Of a DNA stretch of 64,000 nucleotides, positions 49,828-59,306 are shown one piece after another. The position numbers were made by a program, and so were the translations under genes. The notes below the pieces were generated by a model. It was not told the origin of the DNA, did not search any database, and saw only the letters and a program-made list of their open reading frames with translations. Numbering within the stretch: position 1 is the first letter of the stretch; every line of letters begins with the position of its first letter. The stretch is taken from contig NMRA01000002.1 in assembly GCA_002633005.1 (NCBI GenBank), forward strand, positions 2,386,505-2,450,504, read 5' to 3'. Source of the stretch: Phoronis australis (lineage: Eukaryota; Phoronida; Phoronidae).

Positions 49828-50570
49828 TTAGGTGACCATTTCTTTAGGAGGAGGCCTGATAGGAACTTTTCCGAGAGAAAATGTAGGTGCAGAGAACTGT
49901 TCTTTTTCTTCCTTAGAAAGTTGATCCATTGGAGTAAACAGTCCCTCCGTACGATCTTGTGCGTTAACTGGCTGAGACACACCTCCCGATGATGCTTCAC
50001 CAACAGCTGGTGCCTTTCCAAACAGGCCTCCACCTGGTGGAATGGGACATGCAAATAGACTATTTTGTGCCGCATCCCGAGTAGGTCCAGTTCCAAAGAG
50101 GCCAGGATTTGACGAACTTGAAGACCCCATTCCGAACAAAGGTCCTTGGGGTGAATTAGGCATTCCAAAAAGCCTTGAGCCCGATTCAGCTGGCTTTCCA
50201 AATAGCCCCTGCGTGGTCCCTCCAGACATGGTGCTGGCGCCAGTGTCACATTGTCCAAACAAACTGGAAGAGGGAGCCGGGTTCTTCCCAAAAAGTCCTG
50301 TACCTAGAGTTTGACTGTTAGTGAATACGGAAGTTCCCCCACTGGCACCATTACCAAACACAGAACTACTGGAACAAATGCTCTTTCCAAACAGTGCAGC
50401 AGGCTGAGATTTGCCAAACAGGTTGCCGTTGTCACCGCCAAAAGCTTCACTTTGTGGTGGGCCTCCAAAAGGATTGCTGGCAGGTGGTGGTCTTTCTGCT
50501 GCTGGCCCAAACCCGTTGGGATGTGGACCGCCACAAAAAGCATTCTGTATTGGATACTTCGAATCACCCG
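49828..50570 (-). CDS. NUP42: NUP42 last exon: LFG repeats and Gle1-binding tail
   Basis: Encodes about 247 residues. Roughly 13 FG dipeptides are present, most as LFG (NLFGK, ALFGK, GLFGK, SLFGQ, RLFGM, PLFGM, GLFGT), in a Gly/Ser/Pro-rich disordered setting that would bind transport receptors. The last 35 residues or so are the conserved C-terminal region linked to Gle1 binding. Stop at 49828-49830. Confidence 0.93.
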
Positions 50571-53500
50571 CTGAAAACAACACAAACCATTTAAAGTGCA
50601 CATGGCTACAGCACTATTTTTTATGGTACCAGAAGAAACAAGACTGTTTAAGGTTATGGAGAATTCTAGGAAGAATTCAGAATCATAAATATTTCCCATA
50701 AATAGCTTGTTGGATTCACATGACATTTTCAGATACTGTGATTTACGAACTGTTCTCCAAAAGATGTCAGGAATTGTCTTCAATATATTCCTGTTTTTCA
50801 TGGGGGTCTATGAAGAAACTCAAAAAAGTTGGACCAATCAAAAACGAATAATCTAAGAAAAATGTACCAGAATTTGTGAGACTTGATTATAAAGAACAAA
50901 GAATAGGAATTTGGTAGTATTATTGGTACCGTTGTTTTAGTATGATTCAGTGTACCTGGTTTCTTTTTGGCTAAATTTTACACGAAAGACATGGTCATGT
51001 GACCTAATTAACCCACTCAAAAATCAAAGTTTACAGGCTTTCTACTTTAACATAGTTACAGAACTTTCTTTTCCTTTGATGAAATTAGACACAATGCTCA
51101 AACTCGTGGACAAGGTATATAACTTTAATGATATTATTCACATTTCACCATCTACGCCACGATTGGATCAAGAATTAAGACAAAATTACCAAAATACCAC
51201 CGTAAAGTCGACCACCATCAACACCTGTCGACATTTTGTAGAGATCTAGCCAGAAAAGTATGACTTACTTAAGAGGTTCTGCATGATGTTCCTGAAAGAA
51301 TATTTAACAAAACTTGTTACTCCAATCTGTACTTCATTCATCCAAAAAGTATTGCTTACTTGTTGGCGGAACAGAGAATCTCAAGCTGCTGATATTATGC
51401 AACTTCAACAGACCTCTGTCAGATTCTGTCAAACTGTTTGTCAGAATTATTTGTTAGAGTAGGCGAACTTTTGTTCCACTAAGTAACATGACTTTTTGTC
51501 TAACTTGAGTCAAAGTCTAACTATTCATTGCCTTGCAAGCTAAGCTGTCGTGATTTTGACAAAGTGTGTGAAGCAATCACTGTTGAAGATTTGTTGAAAA
51601 TTAGCTGAAATTAAAATGTTAAAGGAAATGGATATTCAATCAAAACTTCATCAAATTTGCACATCAACCAGTTTATTTTAGAACTACTATAGATACAACA
51701 GACAGTGAAATGATGGTGGTACCTACCCAGTGCTTCCTGAGGTTCCATCGTACTTCTTCGTTACTTCGGCATACTAAAAACAAAACAAAAAACTTTCAGA
51801 AGAGGTGCAACGCCTGAGTAAAGAAACGGACACAAAATAGACAGGAATCGGGGAGCAGTCCTCACTTCTACCTAATAGGCAAACTCAGGTAATCAAGGAG
51901 CACAGTCTTTGGTTCTACCTAATAAATTCGAGGTAAAATTGGATTTTTTGAAAATTAAAAAATACGATATTTAAAAAACGAAGTACAATAAAAACTTTTT
52001 CTTCGATTTTGTCACTTTCAGAGTCATGTCTAACTAGTTAAAACCCCCTTAGAAACCTGGAGATTTGACCAGTGTATACACCCCCCTTAAAATGATCTGT
52101 TTTCTCCTTTATAATAAAATTTGAAGCTGAGTCACATGAAGTTTCTTATACTACTGTTACTATTAATAAAATATGATTGGAGAGATGTTTGTGTTTATAC
52201 ATGCAAGTAAACCAGTTAAAATTACAGGCCGTTGAATCTTGAAGCATTTTTTAATTAGTACACTACAAGTCAGTTTCGTGAAAGTGACTTAAGGCTTGGG
52301 ATAGAATTGGTCTTACGCTTTCACTTCGCAATTGCCAAATAAAGGTTTAGCCATGTAATTATTTAGCAAATCACTGGCTGGAACTTATTTGTATACATTC
52401 CCTCAGTTGCCCTCATTTGCATATCCTCAGCTATTCTGTTCTTTTGCTAAAAGGAGTTTTAATTATTTTTCATAATATGTATTAAGTCAAGTCATTTTCA
52501 CGAACCTGACCCCGAAATACTGACACGATAAAACGTTGAATATTTTCTTCAAGCACTTCAGTCACATGGCAGTTTGAAATGAATTGAGTACCGATAGTCT
52601 AAGTAATTATTTTTAATCTATTGGTTTAGATTTCACACCTTAACAAATTAAATGGATGTAAAGCCTGCAATCATCTCCAACGTAAAATCAAGTGAACATT
52701 GAGCCACTTTGTATTTGTGATTTTTTAAACCATCAGGTATACTCCCTTTTTCATTTCCGCTAATTTCACATGTATTACGAGACAATGCTCACAATGGCTG
52801 CTCTTGAACTGACGTCAGGGCTCTTCAGTTTTTGTTTCTGGTCGCCGTACAGTCTAATTGTTTCTGAGATCTTTCTCGTCTGCAAGTAAAATAGGGACAG
52901 GCTCACAACTGTTACTGTTGTCACAGCTATTGTTGGCAAACTATCTGCTCAATGTTCAAAACATTGTTCCTTTTTCAAAACCATCCCTATCCCATAAACC
53001 ATGCACCTGGGTTGGGTTATGCAGAGGTATTAGCAGCCTAAAACAAAGCCTGAAATGTGTTTCATAAACCCAATGCATTAGCCATGCACCTGTAGCAAGC
53101 AACCTGTAGTAGAAGCATTATGAATTCTATCCCTTAATTCGTTAACTCTACCATAATGTAACACTTCAACCTCACCGACCAATCACCTCACAAACTGCCT
53201 TGTTGCTAGGTTAGGCTAATAATGTCTCAAGCAAAGTACAAAATATTTGCTGTCCCTGCATAGTTTTGTGTGATCTTGCCTTTCTCACAAGAAATATGGT
53301 CTAAGGAATGCTGCCCCGATAGGATAACAGCAGTGGAAAATAAGATACAATGTAACAAAACATGGCTTGGTTAATTCCAAAAGAAGATGGATTGTGCTTA
53401 ATCCCGGCAAAACAATGTCACTTTTCTATAGCACTTTGCTTACGATATTTGACTCAAGAAGTCATGTTGTCTACACACTCTGGTTAGACATTATGACGGT

Positions 53501-56500
53501 CACCTGAGAAATCATATACAACACATCAAACTGTGCAGACAAGGCTTGTATATATAACCACAGGTGTACCACAAGACTATTCACAGCATACTGCAGACAA
53601 GGGAGTACTGACCTTTGTATTTACTCTACAATCAATCTTTTTGAATATTTGCAAAAACAATTCTTAACAGCATTTTGGGAAAACAGTAACAAAGGAGCTG
53701 CCAATTGAAACATTTTGCCTTGAACCTCATTTTTACCATCAGTGTACATGAGATTTACTCACTAATTCCCTAGCATCGCCATTGAATCTTCTCAAATTAC
53801 GATACTCCCATTCCAGCTCCTCTGGTGAGGCATCCTCGAAACCTGAATGAAACAAATTCACATCATAATTATAACGTCAGGTTGCTGGACCCGAGCTTGC
53901 CGAATAGAATGGTTAAATTTCAAATTAAACCCAAGTTTTGGTATGTGAGACATCGAATGGAAAGAACCCAAATTTTGGTCTGGGTAAACAAAAATACTCA
54001 GAAGTTACGGATTCTTGCAGTCTGCAGCAATAACCACGGGAAATTTTCAGTGTCCCCAAAAAAGCCTTGGTTGTGAGACCGCCTACTTTTGTCAGAGTTG
54101 TTTTTGTTGATTAAAATAGACAAGATTGTTGAAAATATCCAAAATAATGAGGAAACTCATAAAATCTGGTCTAATTTCATCTCCAAACAAATGCAAACCA
54201 AAAGTGGTACAACAAAGGATTTGGCAACTTAAACAACATTTTCGCCTCACAGGAAAATTACATGTATCTACCAAATAATTGTCTTGTTTCAAATCGGTTT
54301 CATCAGTTTGTATCCATTACAAGTGTCACTGTCTGTTAATAGTTGATTGTCGTCATTGTCACCATCACCATCACCACCATCATAACCACTTTACCTTGGA
54401 CACAGTGACCAGAGTCCTTCATTCCGTAACAAGACAGAGGCCACATCCCAGAATGGATCCATTCATTCATATCTTGGGCGACCGTTGACAATCTGGAAAG
54501 GAAATGTGATGAAATGAAATGATCATGTCATGGTTAATGTTTCAAGACATAAATAGGGCACCGGCTATTTGCATTTCTTCAGTGTCCCAAAAGTGAAAAA
54601 ATCAATTAAGCCACATCAGCTCTAACAAATTCCATAGCACAACAGGACATTTCCATTACCCAAAAGAACACTTAAACAATTAGTGACTCAAGAAAACTTT
54701 TCAAACTATAAAGTTAATTGAGATGGACAACCCTGAAATTTTGAATTCGAAAACAACACATCTATGCATTACCTGTTGAGTTGCCGTCTCATTCGGTAGC
54801 AAATTAAGATCTGATGGACAAGCGTGGTACTGTTTCAAAGCTCCAAAGTGCCCCAAAGTTTGGTTATTGTAGCTATACAGCAGTGAAATGACCCTTTAAC
54901 CCTTATCCTGCGCTAGGCGAGGTCAGCCGACAAGCCAATTATCCTACTAAAATGCATCGGGTGTACTCAATCGCCTATAATAAGCTACGGCTAGACTCCG
55001 CAAGGAGGGTGTACTCACCCCAGGACACTGGTGTTTTTCATTCAGAAATTGTGAAAGCCCCGTATGCTGCTTATATATGTGAGCATGCACATTCCACAGT
55101 CCATAGTTTCCTGTACATTTTTCTGATTTACAACATATGGCTGTGGTGAGTTGTTGCCGAGATATTTGAAAGTTTACGCAAGTTTTATCTTGGCTGGTGC
55201 CAAACGTGGTAAGATGACTGTTGACCAGTTTCTTGAGGAAGTGTTCATCGACTCAGATAGTGAAAACAAGCTGGAATTGGCACTCAAAGTGACGGTGACA
55301 GTGACTGGGAAGCTAATACAACAGTCACAAGTAATGCAGATTCTATCGATTCGGATCTCAGTGCAATTTTGGAGGAGTTACCGGTCCCTGAAGCTGAACT
55401 TGGACGGGCCTACGACGATGCTTGGCTCACGCCCTTCGCGCATGATGGAACTCATTCAGAACTAGATATTTTTGTGACTTTTTCACAGAATAGCTTTGTG
55501 TCCCCACCCGTGTTTCAAGTTTTTGCATATCAAGGTGAACTTCAAAACAAACTTTAGCAAGCGACTGCACCACTATGTTTTATACTGTACATTCTTGTTT
55601 GTAGATGTGATGTTACAAACAATAAATCTGCTTTGTTAAACATGCAAATCCCATGAATTCCCTTTTAAAAATGCTTATTACGGTTTTTGAGTGTCAGCTA
55701 TAATGTTGTAATGTGCGAAAACAGATAAAAACAAAGGGTGTCCAGTTTGAAAGTTAATAGAATTATTCACAGCAAGACGATGGTAAAGATATGTATATGG
55801 TGAAAAACTCCATTAAATTCTGAACAACTTTTGTGCAGTTTACTTTTATGTGAAGTTGACATTACCCCTTCAAATTCCAATTTAAAAATGTCAGGTCACT
55901 AAACTGAGTGACCTTCATAACAGCCCAGTGCATAGCAGCAGTGGTGACCTACTTAGCTTAGCACACAGGGAAAGTTGTCTGAATAGAGGCTTAGCAGGAT
56001 AAGGGTTAAATGTGGTCTACTCTCCCGAGTTAGGTGTGTTTGCAAACTGAAATTTGGTAAAAATTTGCCAGCGTAGACTGTTGTGACATTTAGTTTCTCT
56101 ACAGTGCCTGTACAAAAACTCCTGTATACTGTACTAATACTATTACTTACACCACCTCTTCACTGGAGTCACCATTACCAGGAAATCCTTTGGATGCCAG
56201 GGCACCAAAACGGTTATTCGAATTGTAATTTGGCTTCACTGAAAAAACACAAAGAAAAGACAGGGAAGATAAGAAAAAACGTGATATGCAACCAATACAT
56301 GATCATATCAAGTGTTCTGTTCGTATATGAGTGCACAGAGAAGGCAGTTCAAAGTTTTGTTCTCCAAGTTCCAGTTCACCTACGCAACTTCCAACGGCTC
56401 TTTACGCAATTCTTGACACATCGCACTATAATTTACATGACAGAGTAGAATGCTCAATTGTTTTATGAGCTGGCTGGGTAAGAACTGGTAAATCCGCACA

Positions 56501-57890
56501 TGCTAAAAGATACTCAATAACATGGACTTAGTCATCCTCTAGGTTGCAAGCAAATTGTATGAAAAATAATGGTTATGTGATCGAAAGTGAGGTTTCAAGG
56601 TCACATCCCAGAGATTGAGAAATAGCTTTCAATAAAAAATTCTGATATTTTTAGAAATGTATATTTTTATCAACAATTTAAGATTGAAAAAGATTAGTCG
56701 CTAGCTGCCAGGTCTCTGAATAGTGTTTCATGACGTTGAATTGCCATCTAACTACATCTGGTTTCTAATGATTAAAAACTTTATAAACATGCAGATTTCT
56801 AAACACACTTTAAAACATGAACATTCGCTATATCATGAAGTCCTGGTGACCTCTGCTGAAATTTCCACATGGAATGCTGTATCAAATTTTTCTTGAAATT
56901 GTCATGACTGACTGTGTACTTGACTTATTACTGATATTCAAGGATGAACTACATATCCATGGCATATGTCCACAGACACAGCGCATACCGTAAAGCAGGA
57001 AAATTTCCGAAAATAATTAGTTCATTCAAGATCTTCAAGTTTATTGATTTTCATGGGGGCACAAGATGGCTGAGATTGTTATAAAAAAACCTCCATGCAG
57101 TCGAAATTCATTTCCCTTTTGCGTATATCTATGTTCAATGCAAAGTACCCCCAGATTGCTGATCATCAATATTTCAAACCCCGATAGTCATCATTAACTT
57201 CAAGTGTGTTCACCTGTTGAATGCTTCTATCTATGCCCAGAATGGTTACAGTTTCACACTTCAAGAGATTGCAATTGAATTTGTTTATATATTTCTGAAA
57301 ACTACACCACCTATGAAATAACTTAATGTTATCAAATGAATTGTGATTTCTAATGCGGACTACAGTAGGGCAATGGATTCCACATAGAAAATGAGAGTAA
57401 TGTAAAGAGTTTTCGAGAGTATGTGCAAAACATCAGAGAGGAGATAATTTATGATTCATCGACCAGAACCATAAATACTAAGGCAGAACCTCCAATGCTG
57501 AAATTGTAACATCAACATACTGTCTATAATGAAAAATGCTAATATTGTGGGTGTTTTTTTATTCAAAGACAGTTCTTAACTTAATTTCAATGTTAGTAAC
57601 AAATCTGACAACTTCTAATGCTATAAAGTTGCTGTGTTGTTTACCAGCAATGCTCACAGAAGGATAGGTTTTATCAATATTGCAGTTTGCAAGTCGTGGC
57701 GCATTTGGCTGGATTGTTCACCAGTTACACACTAACATTCCTGCATAGACCCCTACCCATTTGGTTGATAAACGATTAATGTAAAAGTCTTACCCCAAGT
57801 GTACTGACTGGCTCCTCCACGGGTATGTTCATATCTGCACTTCTCGCCATACCTACAGTAGCCTTGTTGGAAGAACTTACACACTGTCAT
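49828..57890 (-). CDS. NUP42: NUP42 (NUPL2/NLP1) nucleoporin, complete, 7 exons
   Basis: FG nucleoporin of the cytoplasmic face of the nuclear pore; in the family it binds Gle1 and supports mRNA export through the DDX19/Dbp5 helicase. Minus-strand coding exons: 57794-57890, 56151-56238, 54395-54492, 53763-53842, 51727-51773, 51269-51291 and 49828-50570. They join in phase to 391 residues (human about 423). The order is a CCCH finger, a short linker, the VAQDMNEWIHSGMWPLSCYG and FEDASPEELEWEY segments that match the human middle region, FG repeats, and the conserved end LFTPMDQLSKEEKEQF then LGKVPIRPPPKEM. Exon 6 is only 23 nt. A piggyBac relic lies in intron 2. The gene is head-to-head with MRPS14. 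Confidence 0.93.
50571..54394 (-). other. NUP42 introns 3-6
   Basis: Introns between the small exons at 51269, 51727, 53763 and 54395. They are AT-rich, with no nested gene supported. A CAC/CAT-rich microsatellite-like run lies within exon-proximal sequence near 54345-54390. Confidence 0.5.
54900..56005 (+). mobile_element. piggyBac-family relic in NUP42 intron 2
   Basis: The 1106-bp element begins CCCTTATCCTGC at 54900 and ends GCAGGATAAGGG at 56005, a perfect 12-bp inverted repeat. TTAA flanks both sides (54896-54899 and 56006-56009), the target duplication specific to piggyBac. Inside is the start of an acidic protein on the plus strand. The catalytic domain is absent, so the copy is non-autonomous. 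It lies antisense to NUP42 between exons 2 and 3. Confidence 0.85.
55214..55557 (+). pseudogene. Truncated, frameshifted transposase N-terminus (piggyBac type)
   Basis: From the ATG at 55214 (context AAGATGACT) it reads MTVDQFLEEVFIDSDSENK. The sensible frame then moves near 55280-55290 to an Asp/Ser-rich stretch ending LEELPVPEAELGRAYDD and stops at about 55557. Acidic, DSD-rich N-termini are usual for piggyBac transposases, and the flanking TTAA and inverted repeats support the assignment. The DDD catalytic core is missing, so it cannot work. Confidence 0.6.
56239..57793 (-). other. NUP42 intron 1 (1.6 kb)
   Basis: AT-rich intron between the zinc-finger exon and exon 2. I see nothing else in it. 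Confidence 0.5.
57794..57890 (-). CDS. NUP42: NUP42 exon 1: CCCH zinc finger
   Basis: Starts MTVCKFFQQGYCRYGEKCRY and ends EHTRGGASQYTW. Cys4, Cys12, Cys18 and His22 form C-x7-C-x5-C-x3-H, the CCCH finger found at the N-terminus of NUP42 proteins. The start ATG at 57888-57890 gives the usual finger position. The donor is GTAAGA. Confidence 0.92.
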
Positions 57891-58073
57891 GATGCCAACA
57901 ATTTTATGATGTTTAGTAGGTCAGAAACAGGTAGCACTTCACTTACTAATGACGTGTCTGGTACAAATGAGCTGAAAAAAAATAGACAAATTTGATCCAC
58001 ACCAATTTTCAATCAACAGTCACATACCATGGCATGAGCAGTGTAAAAAAATGTCTAGCTGCCAATTTGGGCA

Positions 58074-58232
58074 ACTGAATGAAGGACTGTTAGAAAAAAG
58101 ATTGATTGTGTGAGTATTTGTTTGAGCAGGGAAGAGTTAAAGACATCAACGGCCTCCTGAGCTGTGTCTCTATATGCAAAAGGTACTTATAGCAACATGA
58201 CATTGATGGTTTAATCAGTGTGAGGCATTACT
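58074..58232 (-). mobile_element. Foldback element, single arm
   Basis: Contains GAAGGACTGTTAGAA, GAGTATTTGTTTGAGCAGG, TCTCTATATGCAAAAGGTAC and GTGTGAGGCATTA in the order of the right arm of the copy at 59447-60389. The other arm is not visible. Confidence 0.55.
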
Positions 58233-58403
58233 AGTATTCAACATAATTCATTGGTTCGCCAACAACTGAACAATGTTGCCCTCTTCCCTGGATCAGCCTT
58301 AGTAATCCTCAGACTGGGTAACTCACCAACTTAAAAACTAAATACTTACTAAGTCTAAGCCAGTTACTGAGTTACCGAGAAAAAAATATCATCATCAATG
58401 ACA

Positions 58404-58907
58404 GTAGACAGTGACCACCGTCTCTAGCTGGATCATACGCCAGAGGCTTTTCGGCGAATTATGCCTCACAATTATTGTTATAAGTACCTTTGCGAATAGA
58501 GGGACACATTAGAATGCCTTTAATTCCTTCCAATTCGAACAAATACTCCTGTTATCAAAGTTTTTCTTCAAGTAGTCCTTCGTTCAGTTCCCAACATTGG
58601 AAATGGTCATTCTTAACAGTACTGCACGTGGCAGGTGGTTTGACGTCATATCCCCTGGCGTGCACAGTAGTAAAAATGGCCAGTTTACGATCTTGGTAAT
58701 TGAAAGAAGGACTGCTCGAAGAAAGTTTGATAACAGGAGTATTTATTCGAGTTGGAAGGAATTAAAGACATCGGCAGCCTCCTAATGTGTCCCTCTATCC
58801 ACATAATAAGGTATTTCTAACAATGTAACTTCCGGCGTAAGAAGCACCTTTACCACTACCTACACCGTCTCTATTGAGCCACCGTAAAGACGGTAGTCAC
58901 TGTCTAC
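58404..58907. mobile_element. Foldback element, compact copy
   Basis: About 504 bp whose two halves are imperfect inverted copies: GTAGACAGTGACCACCGTCT at the left mirrors ACGGTAGTCACTGTCTAC at the right. Interior pairs include TTCCTTCCAATTCGAACAAA with TTATTCGAGTTGGAAGGAAT. It has almost no spacer, so a transcript could form one long hairpin. Confidence 0.75.
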
Positions 58908-58990
58908 ACTGTCTGTCTACACTAAGTGTACTGTGTCACTCACTGTACAGTGTACACTCACTGAGTCTCTCTCAGTACTCAGTTCAGCAA
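58908..58990. repeat. Palindromic simple sequence
   Basis: Made of overlapping ACTGTCTACACT, GTGTCACTCACTG, TGTACAGTGTACAC and CTCACTGAGTC words, with several short self-complementary stretches (for example CTGTACAG). It lies between the foldback element and the MRPS14 start. Confidence 0.5.
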
Positions 58991-59249
58991 GAGTGGTGAC
59001 ACGCATTTTACTTTAGGCAAGATTTGGGCAAGTCTCATCCTGGCCCTAGACTTGGACGATATTGTTAAGAAACGAGAACAAAACTACATAAATTCATCTT
59101 GTACCTTCATCAATAAAACACGAAAGTATACTTTAATGTTAGCCTGCGTCACTTCAAGGAAACATTTTCCGTCCATGACAAGCTACGGAAATTTACCCCT
59201 CCTGTTGGTGTTTACTGTCAATACCGACAGAGGGCGAGAAAAGCAAAAT

Positions 59250-59306
59250 ATGGCGGCCTCCGTCGTGAGTTGTGTATTATCGAGATTAACGTCTCATATT
59301 TTTGCA
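59250..59306 (+). CDS. MRPS14: MRPS14 exon 1: presumed mitochondrial targeting start
   Basis: The ATG follows GCAAAAT and precedes GGCGGCC, a common animal start context. The 19 residues resemble the human start MAAFMLGSLL in length and character. The next bases, GTAAGTTCT, are a strong donor in phase with exon 2. Identification rests on exon 2, since this segment is poorly conserved. Confidence 0.75.

Larger units (their letters stand above)
57891..59249. promoter_or_regulatory. Shared upstream region of NUP42 (minus) and MRPS14 (plus)
   Basis: The start codons of these two divergently transcribed genes are 1359 bp apart, so the region should hold both promoters. About half is repeat: a foldback half-copy at 58074-58232, a complete foldback at 58404-58907, and simple palindromic sequence to about 58990. 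This leaves about 260 bp next to MRPS14 and 180 bp next to NUP42 as the likeliest core promoters. No TATA box is evident. Confidence 0.5.
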
